Part shown: piece after piece, positions 1 to 7,177 of the stretch
Layout: each line of letters starts with the position of its first letter
Numbering within the stretch: position 1 is the first letter of the stretch
DNA from: Pseudomonadota bacterium
GTDB lineage: Bacteria > Pseudomonadota > Alphaproteobacteria > Rhizobiales > Devosiaceae
Length of the DNA: 30,331 bases
Reading direction: 5' to 3'
NCBI GenBank assembly: GCA_023431205.1
Contig: JAEYXQ010000009.1
Span: forward strand, 1-30,331
Notes under the pieces: generated by a model
Seen by the model: only the letters and a program-made list of their open reading frames with translations
Told to the model about the DNA's origin: nothing
The model's database searches: none
Position numbers and translations under genes: made by a program

Positions 1-136
1 GAGCTATACCCGCCCGCTTCGCCGGGGCGCCGGCAGGAATTAGCGTGCCCTTGCGGGCGCGGCAAGCCCTCCGGCCCCGGCGGCGGCGATTTCTCCCTCG
101 ATCCGGCAAATCTTGCGGGCAGTCCGACCTCGGGTG

Positions 137-165
137 TTGACACCTCGCCTCCGGCCCACCATAAA
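137..165 (+). promoter_or_regulatory. Sigma-70-type promoter of tRNA-Tyr
   Basis: A perfect TTGACA -35 box at 137-142 is followed by a 17-bp spacer and CATAAA at 160-165, which matches four of six bases of TATAAT. Initiation would fall near 172, about 45 nt before the mature tRNA. Position and spacing fit a stable-RNA promoter. The 136 bases to its left hold no gene I can support. Confidence 0.7.
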
Positions 166-215
166 CCGCGCGTCGCTGCCCACCGGCAACGACTTCCTAC
201 CCGCGATGATGTAGT

Positions 216-300
216 GGAGGGGTGGGAGAGTGGTTAAATCCATCAGACTGTAAATCTGACGCCTCAGGCTACACTGGTTCGAATCCAGTCCCCTCCACCA
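216..300 (+). tRNA. tRNA-Tyr (anticodon GUA), CCA encoded
   Basis: A full cloverleaf can be folded. The acceptor stem GGAGGGG (216-222) pairs with CCCCTCC (290-296), followed by discriminator A297 and an encoded CCA (298-300). The anticodon stem TCAGA/TCTGA (243-247 and 255-259) holds a seven-base loop with anticodon GTA at 250-252. A long variable arm lies between 260 and the T arm, as expected for bacterial tRNA-Tyr (class II), and the T loop contains the standard TTCGAAT. Length is 85 nt. It reads UAU and UAC codons. The 3' end is a potential integration site, but I saw no second copy of it in the window. Confidence 0.97.
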
Positions 301-567
301 GCGGCCCCTTCGGAAATCGGAAGTGCTCATCTCGAGCCCTGCTCTCGCAGGCCCGGTCGAGAAGCACCGCGCCGCGTAGGATGAGTTCTGCCATTTGACG
401 CCGTGACCCGCAGGGTGACCGACACCGCGCCCTTCACCGCACCTCCAAAATCTTCGTCCCCAGTCGGATTCAGCAGGACTCGTTCCGGGAAACTCGGCAT
501 CCGCACGCCCGCAGCCGCGTTGAAACACGTGCGTTTGTCTGGGTACGGGGCACTGAGGGAGGACCGG
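301..567. other. Intergenic stretch without a supported gene
   Basis: The bases between the tRNA and the DUF2270 gene are open in several frames because of high GC, but none has a ribosome-binding site or a recognisable protein. One antisense frame is merely the complement of the tRNA. A clear Shine-Dalgarno, GAGGGAGG at 555-562, closes the stretch and belongs to the next gene. Confidence 0.5.
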
Positions 568-1251
568 TTGACTGACACCATACCCGTGGCGCCGGCGGCA
601 TTGCCGACGAGTTCGGCAGAAGCCACCAACGCGATGATCCACTACTATCGCGCGGAAATGGGCCGGATGAACGCCTGGCGGTCGCGCCTCGATCTCACCA
701 CCAATTGGGCCATCACAGTCGTTGCGGCGCTGCTATCGGTGTCGCTGTCCACGCCAGCAGCGCATCACGGCCTCTTCTTGTTCGCAATGCTCCTTGTCTC
801 CCTCCTGCTCGGAGTGGAGGCACGTCGATACCGCTTTTACGATGTCTATCGCATGCGGGTTCGGCAGTTCGAGCGGCACTATTTCGGTCAGCTCTTCGGA
901 CCGGATGCGGAAGGCGGACCCGAGCCCTGGCTGATGATGCTGGCGCAGGACTTGCGGCATCCCAAGTTCCGGATCAGCTTCAGGCGCGCCGTGGGGCGAC
1001 GGTTGCGCCGCAACTATATCTGGATGTTCCTGATCCTGATCCTGGCGTGGATGCTGAAGATCGCCTCCCCCGATCTGCAATCCGGCGTTCATCTCGACCC
1101 GCGGCGTCCAATCGGCGTTCTGGTCGAGCAAGCCGCTACCGGTCCCGCACCGGGCTGGCTGGTGGTCGGCGCAGTGGGCGTTTTCTATGCCGCCATCCTT
1201 TACCTGGCGCTGACCACCAAAGAGCGAGGCGGTGACCAGGTCCACGTGTGA
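568..1251 (+). CDS. DUF2270-type integral membrane protein
   Basis: This 227-residue protein resembles the DUF2270 family: an N-terminal segment with NAMIHYYRAEMGRMNAWRSR, then four hydrophobic helices arranged as two pairs. The first pair begins at WAITVVAALLSV and FLFAMLLVSLLLG; the second at YIWMFLILILAW and WLVVGAVGVFYAAI. A charged cytoplasmic-looking loop rich in Arg, Tyr and Phe lies between the pairs. I chose a TTG start at 568 because GAGGGAGG lies five bases upstream. An in-frame GTG at 403 would add 55 residues without family similarity. The function of DUF2270 proteins is unknown. The gene stands alone, downstream of tRNA-Tyr and ahead of a 450-bp gap. Confidence 0.78.
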   Translation: MTDTIPVAPAALPTSSAEATNAMIHYYRAEMGRMNAWRSRLDLTTNWAITVVAALLSVSLSTPAAHHGLFLFAMLLVSLLLGVEARRYRFYDVYRMRVRQFERHYFGQLFGPDAEGGPEPWLMMLAQDLRHPKFRISFRRAVGRRLRRNYIWMFLILILAWMLKIASPDLQSGVHLDPRRPIGVLVEQAATGPAPGWLVVGAVGVFYAAILYLALTTKERGGDQVHV

Positions 1252-1707
1252 CCTGCTCGTTTAGGGACTGGTTGTGGTGACGCATCGAGTCGGGTCCGGG
1301 CCCACGGAATCAGGAGTGACGGGCCGGCGCGGGGGGCTTTTCGTTTAGCGGACGGTGCCGTTCCGAGGACCAGCTCCTGGGGTCCATCCACACTCCATTC
1401 GAGGCCGAGGTGACTGACAGCGTCCCTCGTACCCGACAGCGCGACACCCCTGTGAAACCAGTAATTTGTCGGCACGGAGATGATCACCGTAAACGCCTGA
1501 GTAAGCCGGGACAGACCCAAAAATGCCACAATGGGTTGAACCGCAGCTCATGTCGTAATAAGGTTGGCTTCATCGCATCGATCAACACGCATTCAGCGCG
1601 ACTGTGCTTTCCAGCTGTCGCGGCAATTCTACTTACGTGCCAAATTTAATGAAGAAGAACTGACCGACGCATCCCAGACAACGGCGAGGCGTCGTCTTTG
1701 AGAGTAC
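1252..1707. other. 450-bp intergenic region upstream of proV
   Basis: No convincing gene is visible. Short frames exist on both strands (for example 1345-1551 minus and 1410-1649 plus), but they lack ribosome-binding sites and family features. The right-hand 200 bases are visibly richer in A and T than the surroundings, consistent with a promoter region for proVWX, though I cannot pick out a clean -35/-10 pair. A GGACC/GGTCC inverted repeat lies near 1367-1385. Confidence 0.4.
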
Positions 1708-2916
1708 ATGGCAGCCAAGTTAAAGATAAAAAATCTCACCAAAGTCTTCGGCCCCACACCTGAAGAGGGGCTACGCCGCCTACGGGACGGCGAGAGCAAG
1801 GCAGACATCTTCGAGGCGACCGGGAACACGGTGGGCGTGCGCGGAGCAAGCTTCGAAGTGGCGCAAGGGCAGATTTTTGTGGTCATGGGGCTATCGGGTT
1901 CCGGAAAATCCACACTGGTCCGCATGCTCAATGGGCTTATCGAACCGACTGGCGGCAGCATCCTTGTCGATGACCAGGACATTGCTCGCTGCTCCGCTGC
2001 GACCCTGCGTCAAGTGCGCCGAGACCAAGTCGCCATGGTGTTCCAGCACTTCGCGCTGTTCCCGCACATGACCGTTGCCGACAACGTCGCCTACGGCCTC
2101 AAGGTCAAGGGCGTCGCCTCGGCAGAGCGTCGCCGGCGTGCCGAAGTCGCACTGGAGCAGGTCGGACTTACCGCATATGCGGACAGCATGCCGACGGAAC
2201 TGTCCGGCGGGATGCAGCAGCGCGTCGGCCTGGCCCGCGGATTGGCAACCGACCCTGAAATCCTGCTGATGGACGAGCCGTTCGGAGCCCTTGATCCGTT
2301 GATCCGGCGCGAAGTTCAGGACGAACTGCTGCGACTGCAGAAAGCGTTGCGCAAGACCATCGTCTTCATCACGCATGATCTCAACGAGGCCTTGCTGCTG
2401 GGCGACCGCATCGCGATCATGAAGGACGGGGAGATCGTTCAGATCGGCAGCGCGCAAGAGATCGTGGATCACCCTGCCGACGATTATGTCCGCGCGTTTG
2501 TCGCCGATATCGACCGGGGGCGGGTGTTCACCGCCGACACCGTGGCCGGCGAGCCCGTCGTGCTGCAACTGGGTACCGACACGGCCGAGACAGCCGTCCA
2601 GAACATGGAAGACGCAAATCTGGGCGCCCTCTATGTGATGGACGGGGCAGAGATCGCCGGTGTCGTCACCTACCAGGATGCCGTAGCGGCGGCTCGCGAC
2701 GACGCGGGCACGCTCGCAGACGCCATCCAGCCGGATTACCCCACGGCCGAGCGAGGGGCGGTTCTGAACGAACTGTACGGCGCTGCCAGCAGCGGTTTGC
2801 CGATTGCCCTCACAGATGACAACAACCGCCTTGTCGGCGTGGTGGAACCCCAGGCGGTTCTGGCGCAGCTCTCGGGCGAGGCTGGTGCGCCGAACGGCGT
2901 ATCGGACAAGGAGTAG
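1708..2916 (+). CDS. proV: Glycine betaine/proline ABC transporter ATP-binding protein ProV
   Basis: This is the ATPase of a type I importer for compatible solutes such as glycine betaine and proline betaine. It carries the ProV-specific N-terminal extension (about residues 15-45) before the nucleotide-binding domain. Walker A is GLSGSGKST (61-69), the Q-loop glutamine is at 113, the signature LSGGMQQR starts at 165, Walker B ILLMDEP starts at 185, and the switch histidine is H223. The C-terminal third (about 275-385) looks like the paired CBS region that senses ionic strength in OpuA-type ATPases. Length (402) matches E. coli ProV (400). The start has only a weak GAGAG upstream. It is first in a proV-proW-proX operon, with proW nine bases downstream. 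Confidence 0.95.
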   Translation: MAAKLKIKNLTKVFGPTPEEGLRRLRDGESKADIFEATGNTVGVRGASFEVAQGQIFVVMGLSGSGKSTLVRMLNGLIEPTGGSILVDDQDIARCSAATLRQVRRDQVAMVFQHFALFPHMTVADNVAYGLKVKGVASAERRRRAEVALEQVGLTAYADSMPTELSGGMQQRVGLARGLATDPEILLMDEPFGALDPLIRREVQDELLRLQKALRKTIVFITHDLNEALLLGDRIAIMKDGEIVQIGSAQEIVDHPADDYVRAFVADIDRGRVFTADTVAGEPVVLQLGTDTAETAVQNMEDANLGALYVMDGAEIAGVVTYQDAVAAARDDAGTLADAIQPDYPTAERGAVLNELYGAASSGLPIALTDDNNRLVGVVEPQAVLAQLSGEAGAPNGVSDKE

Positions 2917-2925
2917 GGGAGCGCC

Positions 2926-3858
2926 ATGTTCAGCCCATCCGAATTCCTGCTGATCCCGTTTGACGACTGGATCAACATTCTGGTGCGCGAGTGGATCGTG
3001 CCGAACTTCCGTCCGCTGTTCCGAGCGCTCCAGGTGCCGGTGAGCACACTGCTCGCGTGGCTCGATACGTTGTTCAACGCAACGCCGATGATCGTGTTCA
3101 CGGCTTTGCTGGCGCTGGCGGCGTGGCGAACGGCTGGTCGGGGCATTGCGATCTTCACGGTAGTATCGCTGGTGTTCATCGACCTGATCGGCCTGTGGCC
3201 GGAGACAATGACGACGCTGTCGATGATCGTCACCTCCGTCCTGTTCTGTGTGGTGCTGGGTGTGCCGCTCGGTATCCTTGCTGCCCGCAGCGACCGCGTG
3301 CTGGCAGTGGTTCGCCCGGTGCTCGACATCATGCAAACCGTGCCATCGTTCGTGTACCTGGTGCCGATCGTGATGCTCTTCGGTGTCGGCATGGCCCCCG
3401 GCATCATTGCCACCATCGTCTTCGCCCTGCCGCCGATCGTGCGTCTGACCAATCTCGGCATCCGCAATGTCCGGGGGGATCTCATTGAAGCCGCCGAGGC
3501 GTTCGGGTCCACCGGCTGGCAGATGCTGTGGAACGTGCAGTTGCCTTTGGCAATGCGGACTATCATGGCGGGTCTCAACCAGACCCTGATGCTGGCGCTC
3601 TCGATGGTGGTGATCACCTCGATGATCGGCGCAGGGGGACTGGGACTGACCGTCTACACAGGCCTTGGTCGCCTCGACGTCGGCGGGGCAACCGCTGGTG
3701 GCGTCGGCATCGTGTTGCTGGCCATCATTCTCGACCGCATTACCCAGGGACTGGGCGAGGCAAACGGTGTTCGTACCGTCAGCCTCCGCCAGACACTGCT
3801 CACCTTCTTCCACCGGCGGGCGCCTATGTCCGCCGGGGAGGTCCAGAGAGCCTCCTGA
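2926..3858 (+). CDS. proW: Glycine betaine/proline ABC transporter permease ProW
   Basis: This is the inner-membrane permease of the same importer, 310 residues long with several hydrophobic helices. The binding-protein-dependent transport domain covers roughly residues 85-290 and contains the EAA coupling loop EAAEAFGSTGWQMLWNVQLP, which contacts ProV. The N-terminal hydrophilic segment is shorter than in E. coli ProW (354 residues), as is common in alphaproteobacteria. AGGGGAG before the ATG is a good Shine-Dalgarno. The stop codon lies inside a stem-loop (3843-3870) separating it from proX. Confidence 0.95.
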   Translation: MFSPSEFLLIPFDDWINILVREWIVPNFRPLFRALQVPVSTLLAWLDTLFNATPMIVFTALLALAAWRTAGRGIAIFTVVSLVFIDLIGLWPETMTTLSMIVTSVLFCVVLGVPLGILAARSDRVLAVVRPVLDIMQTVPSFVYLVPIVMLFGVGMAPGIIATIVFALPPIVRLTNLGIRNVRGDLIEAAEAFGSTGWQMLWNVQLPLAMRTIMAGLNQTLMLALSMVVITSMIGAGGLGLTVYTGLGRLDVGGATAGGVGIVLLAIILDRITQGLGEANGVRTVSLRQTLLTFFHRRAPMSAGEVQRAS

Positions 3859-3870
3859 AGGCTCTCCTGG
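3843..3870 (+). promoter_or_regulatory. Intercistronic stem-loop between proW and proX
   Basis: CCAG (3843-3846) plus AGAGCC (3847-3852) pair with GGCTCT (3860-3865) plus CTGG (3867-3870), leaving C3866 bulged and a seven-base loop that includes the proW stop codon. There is no U tract, so it is probably not a full terminator. Such stem-loops in binding-protein operons often mark processing or 3'-end protection sites that allow unequal expression of permease and binding protein; that role is inferred here. Confidence 0.6.
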
Positions 3871-3948
3871 CGCCGTGTTGCGCCACTTCGAGCGGGCGTT
3901 GGCGCGCCCGCATTCTTCTCACGCCAAGAAAAAAGGGAGCTGATCTCA

Positions 3949-4977
3949 ATGTTCAGACTCACCGAGACGCTGACTGCCGTCGCCCTCACCTCGCTCCTCA
4001 TCGCCGCTCCAGCCATAGCCCAGGACAACCCTGGGGAAGGCAAGTCGGTGCATATGGCGCAGGCCACTTGGGATACCGGCTGGTTCCATGCGCAAATCTA
4101 CAAGCAACTGCTGGAAGAACTGGGCTACACCGTCGAGGGTCCGACCACGCTCGACAACCCGCCGTTCTACCAGGCAGTTGCCCAGGGGGACGTCGACTTT
4201 TGGGTCAACGGCTGGTTCCCGCTGCACAACACCTATCGTCCGGTCTTTGAGGGCCAGGCCGAGGTCATCGGGGCCGTCGCCGAAGGCGGCGCCCTTGAGG
4301 GCTACCTCGTCGACAAGGCTTCCGTTGAGGAATTCGGCATCAGGAGCCTCGAGGACTTCAAGCGGCCCGAGGTCAAGGAGGCGTTCGACCGTGACGGCGA
4401 TGGCAAGGCGGATCTCGTTGCCTGCCCACCGGGCTGGGGTTGCGAGATCAACATCGAGCATCATCTCGACGCCTACGATCTGCGCGACCACGTAAACCCA
4501 ATCAAGGCCGCCTATTCTGCGTCCATGGCCGACGCCGTCGCCGCATACGGGGCCGGCGAGCCTATCCTGTTCTACACCTGGACACCGAACTGGACCGTCA
4601 ACGCCCTGAAGCCGGGCGAAGACGTGATGTGGATCGAGGTGCCTGAAGTGAACCTGCCGGAGGAAATCGCCGATCTCGCCGACGCGGCGGTGCTTGCGGG
4701 CGTGGAAGGCTGTGTTGCCGATCCGTGTACACTCGGCTTTCCGGCCAACGACATCGTGCCGGTCGCCAACGCGGCCTTCCTCGAAGACAACCCGGCCGTC
4801 GCCGCCCTGCTGCAGGCAGCCTCAATCCCCCTGCCCGCGATCTTCGAACAGAACGCCCTGATGAACGAGGGTGCCGGCAGCACCGAAGACATCGCTCAGC
4901 AGGCTGCAGACTGGATCGAAGCCAACCGGGCTATGGTCGACCAGTGGCTGGACGCGGCCCGATCGGCGCAGTCGTAG
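3949..4977 (+). CDS. proX: Glycine betaine/proline periplasmic binding protein ProX
   Basis: This is the secreted solute-binding subunit of the ProVWX importer, 342 residues. A Sec signal peptide (MFRLTETLTAVALTSLLIAA, then PAIAQD) is cleaved near residue 24-25. The mature protein is an OpuAC-type binding domain: it has FWVNGWFPLHNTY near 84-96, the DRDGDGKADL loop and the PPGWGCE segment, all with direct counterparts in E. coli ProX. Two cysteines in ACPPGWGC suggest a disulfide. Tryptophans scattered through the domain would build the aromatic cage for a quaternary ammonium ligand, so betaine, choline-type solutes or TMAO are all possible. AGGGAG precedes the ATG, and a strong terminator follows. 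Confidence 0.93.
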   Translation: MFRLTETLTAVALTSLLIAAPAIAQDNPGEGKSVHMAQATWDTGWFHAQIYKQLLEELGYTVEGPTTLDNPPFYQAVAQGDVDFWVNGWFPLHNTYRPVFEGQAEVIGAVAEGGALEGYLVDKASVEEFGIRSLEDFKRPEVKEAFDRDGDGKADLVACPPGWGCEINIEHHLDAYDLRDHVNPIKAAYSASMADAVAAYGAGEPILFYTWTPNWTVNALKPGEDVMWIEVPEVNLPEEIADLADAAVLAGVEGCVADPCTLGFPANDIVPVANAAFLEDNPAVAALLQAASIPLPAIFEQNALMNEGAGSTEDIAQQAADWIEANRAMVDQWLDAARSAQS

Positions 4978-4984
4978 CAATCAT

Positions 4985-5012
4985 GGGGAGCCGGCCATCC
5001 CGGCTCCCCTTC
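4985..5012 (+). terminator. Rho-independent terminator of proVWX
   Basis: A perfect 10-bp stem, GGGGAGCCGG (4985-4994) with CCGGCTCCCC (5000-5009), has a five-base loop CCATC. It begins eight bases after the proX stop. The T tail is short (TTCC), but the stem is very stable. Confidence 0.85.
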
Positions 5013-5088
5013 CGTCGGGTGCAGGACACGCCACTGAACCGGTTGGCCTGAGGGACGTTGATCGACGTCCACTCCCAAGGATGCGATC

Positions 5089-5320
5089 ATGCCCCACAAG
5101 CCTGTGCCTATTGTCGACCGCCCTCCGATGGCAGATCTCGAACCCCGAGAGCAGCTCGGCATCAGCGTCGACGACCTGGCGGCCCGAGCCGGCATCCCGC
5201 GCAGGAACTAGTCGCCCAAGAACAGTTGAAGCGCGAGGCGGATGTTGTTCCCAGCATGCCATGAAGATCGCTGATGCGCTGGACGCGTATGAGCGCACCA
5301 CATCGGGCGATGCCAAATAA
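5089..5320 (+). pseudogene. Decayed small gene with two apparent frameshifts
   Basis: An ATG at 5089 has a good Shine-Dalgarno (AAGGA, 5077-5081, seven-base spacing) and reads 40 codons, ending in LGISVDDLAARAGIPRRN, before a stop at 5209-5211. From 5202 another frame continues naturally as QELVAQEQLKREADVVPSM. From 5261 the third frame gives MKIADALDAYERTTSGDAK and a stop at 5318-5320. Joined, the three pieces make a coherent polar, helix-rich protein of about 75 residues. Each piece has protein-like composition only up to the shift points near 5200 and 5258. I do not recognise the family; the first part faintly recalls a helix-turn-helix. Alternatives are a genuine 40-residue protein or sequencing errors. 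Confidence 0.45.
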
Positions 5321-5431
5321 GGCGGAAATCTGCCCATTTTCACCTGAGTTGCGACTTCGCCGGTAACGCAACGCAGCCGAAAACTCTCCGTTCTGCTGCC
5401 GGGCAGCATGCCCGCCAAAGAGGAGAACCCC

Positions 5432-5920
5432 ATGTCCAAGATGATTCTGCCGGCCTCGATCGCCGTGCTTGCCCTCGGCCTGGCCGCGCCGAGCTTCGCC
5501 CAGTCGTCCTTCACCATCGATGGCCAGGCGCTGCCAGAAGACCAGATTCCGCGCTTCCAGGCACACTGTGACACGCTGTTCGGTGCCGATGCTGCAGGAG
5601 CCGCGGAGAGCACCACCAACGGTGGAGACGGCAGTTCATCCGGCTCCGCGGATGCTTCCGCTACGGCAAGTGGCACCAGCGGCAGCAACTCCAGCGATAC
5701 TTCGGGCTCCGGCACCACCGATTGGTCGACCTATGATCTTTCGTCCCTGGACGCCGAGGCCTGCCGCTCCGCGGGTTTCCAGGCTAGCGGTGGCGCGGCT
5801 GGAGCAGTGCAGGGCAGCAACGCTACCGGCACCGACGGCTCCATCGACATCACGACCGATCCGACCACCGGTGGCGCCACGAGTGGCACCAGCACCGGTG
5901 ACGATGGCAACAGCAACTGA
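5432..5920 (+). CDS. Secreted Ser/Thr/Gly/Ala-rich hypothetical protein
   Basis: This 162-residue protein has a clear Sec signal peptide (MSKMILPASIAVLALGLAAP, then SFA before the Q), so it is exported to the periplasm or beyond. The mature part has a short ordered segment with a cysteine (C46, in AHCDTLFG), a long low-complexity linker of Ser, Gly, Thr, Ala and Asp (about 52-97), a second ordered segment with C111 (LDAEACRSAGF), and another low-complexity tail. The two cysteines could form one disulfide. AGGAG sits about six bases before the chosen ATG; an in-frame ATG at 5408 would destroy the signal peptide. It is monocistronic, with a strong terminator. I do not recognise a characterised family. 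Confidence 0.75.
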   Translation: MSKMILPASIAVLALGLAAPSFAQSSFTIDGQALPEDQIPRFQAHCDTLFGADAAGAAESTTNGGDGSSSGSADASATASGTSGSNSSDTSGSGTTDWSTYDLSSLDAEACRSAGFQASGGAAGAVQGSNATGTDGSIDITTDPTTGGATSGTSTGDDGNSN

Positions 5921-5927
5921 CCGTTCC

Positions 5928-5955
5928 TGAGGCGCCCCACGCGGGCGCCTCATTT
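5928..5955 (+). terminator. Rho-independent terminator after the secreted protein
   Basis: A perfect 10-bp stem, TGAGGCGCCC (5928-5937) with GGGCGCCTCA (5943-5952), encloses the loop CACGC and is followed by TTT. It starts seven bases after the stop codon at 5920. Confidence 0.85.
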
Positions 5956-6020
5956 CCCACCTCAAGGCATCCTCAGGGCGGCCGCTTGCCGGAGCGCGCC
6001 AAAGGCGCTACGCCGAAGCG

Positions 6021-6776
6021 ATGAGCATCAACAAGTTCCCGCCCAAGCCCAAATACGACCCCGACACCGGCCCTGTGTACCTCTATGGACTGCACACCGT
6101 GCGGGCGGCGCTTGAAAACTCCCAGCGCGTCAAGAAAGTCCTGCTCGCTACTCCAAACGCCCTGAACCGGCTTACAGAGGCGGGTATTGTCGACGGCGTG
6201 CGGGTTCAGGAGACAACACCGAAAGAGCTGGACCGGCTGCTTGGTGCTGACGCCGTGCATCAAGGGGTCGCCCTCGAAGTCGATCCGGTCAGCCGCTTTC
6301 GGCTCGATGACCTCCAGCAACCAAAACTCATCGTGGTGCTGGATCAGATCACGGATCCGCACAATGTCGGGGCCATCCTCCGTACCGCCTGCGCCTTCGG
6401 TGCCCAGGCCGTGGTTACGACCGCGCGCCACTCGCCGCGGGAGACCGGGGTGATGGCAAAGGCCGCCTCGGGTGCGCTCGATCTGGTGCCCATGGTCGAG
6501 GTGCGCAATCTCGGCGACGCCCTGCAGACGCTGAAAGCGCGGGGGATGACGGTCCTGGGATTCGATTCCGAGGCCCCTGCTCCGTTGCGCCCGCGCACGG
6601 CGGGCGGGTCGCTGGCCATCGTGCTCGGCGCCGAGGGCAAGGGACTGCGCCAGCGTACACGGGAACTCTGTGACGAGATGGTGCGGCTCGACATGCCTGG
6701 ACCGATCAAGTCCCTCAACGTCTCGAATGCGGCGGCCATAGCGCTGTTCGCAGCAACGGCAGGGATTGCCGAGTGA
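6021..6776 (+). CDS. rlmB: 23S rRNA (guanosine-2'-O-)-methyltransferase RlmB-type (SpoU/TrmH family)
   Basis: This is an S-adenosylmethionine-dependent RNA 2'-O-ribose methyltransferase with the trefoil-knot (SPOUT) fold. The N-terminal substrate-binding domain (about 18-90) starts with YLYGLHTVRAALEN. The three SpoU motifs follow: LDQITDPHNVGAILRTA (motif 1, with the catalytic N and R), GAEGKGLR (motif 2) and KSLNVSNAAAIAL (motif 3, at the knot). The length of 251 is normal. The RlmB assignment (Gm2251) rests on family resemblance and is less certain than the fold; another TrmH-group target is possible. Its stop overlaps the GTG of the next gene (GTGA), so the two are translationally coupled. 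Confidence 0.88.
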   Translation: MSINKFPPKPKYDPDTGPVYLYGLHTVRAALENSQRVKKVLLATPNALNRLTEAGIVDGVRVQETTPKELDRLLGADAVHQGVALEVDPVSRFRLDDLQQPKLIVVLDQITDPHNVGAILRTACAFGAQAVVTTARHSPRETGVMAKAASGALDLVPMVEVRNLGDALQTLKARGMTVLGFDSEAPAPLRPRTAGGSLAIVLGAEGKGLRQRTRELCDEMVRLDMPGPIKSLNVSNAAAIALFAATAGIAE

Positions 6777-7165
6777 GCCAGTTCGAACCTTTCGCCATGG
6801 CGCTGAGGCTCTCGGGGGTCACCGTACCGCAGCAGGAGCTCGAGGTGGCGTTGAAGCAGCTCACGGTCCGCTTTGAGCCCGAGGACGCGGACGGCAGCTT
6901 CTACGCGCAGGTGGACGTGCCCGTCGCCAATCCCGTGCGCGCGATCCTTGATCTTGCGGACCGCTCCGGCCCTACGCTGGCTGCCATGCTCGGCAACCGG
7001 CAGATCGGGAAGGCGGTGCTCGACATCGCCTTCGACTACCCGGCCGAGGGCGAATCCATGTCGGCACGGCTGCCGGCTCACGCAGTAGCGGCCATAGCCA
7101 CACACGGGGTAGACATCGAATTTTCGGTCTACCTTACCGACGTGGAAGAAGACGAGGAGGACTGA
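6773..7165 (+). CDS. Conserved hypothetical protein, DUF4279-like, coupled to rlmB
   Basis: This acidic 130-residue protein has no signal peptide and no membrane segment, so it is cytosolic. It shows alternating beta strands and helices, including FYAQVDVPVANPVRAILDLA, AVLDIAFDYPAEGES and GVDIEFSVYL, and ends in the acidic tail DVEEDEED. The arrangement resembles DUF4279, but I recognise it only weakly. The GTG start at 6773 overlaps the rlmB stop by four bases, which argues for co-expression; an ATG at 6797 is a possible alternative. The function is unknown. Confidence 0.7.
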   Translation: MSQFEPFAMALRLSGVTVPQQELEVALKQLTVRFEPEDADGSFYAQVDVPVANPVRAILDLADRSGPTLAAMLGNRQIGKAVLDIAFDYPAEGESMSARLPAHAVAAIATHGVDIEFSVYLTDVEEDEED

Positions 7166-7174
7166 CGTCCTCCT
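7155..7174. terminator. Bidirectional hairpin between convergent genes
   Basis: AGGAGGAC (7155-7162) pairs perfectly with GTCCTCCT (7167-7174), with the stop codon of the upstream gene in the four-base loop. It lies in the 12-bp gap between convergent coding regions and could end transcripts from both sides. There is no T tract. Confidence 0.4.
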
Positions 7175-7177
7175 AGT

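Noticed and set aside
40..642. Antisense 200-residue open frame across the tRNA
   Set aside because: Its central part is the translated complement of tRNA-Tyr, and no ribosome-binding site supports it.
1200..1551. Minus-strand frames in the gap between the DUF2270 gene and proV
   Set aside because: No ribosome-binding site or recognisable domain, and they run into the DUF2270 coding sequence.
1891..3813. 640-residue open frame opposite proV and proW
   Set aside because: It is His/Gln/Asp/Arg-rich shadow coding caused by GC-rich third positions of the sense genes; no family signature.
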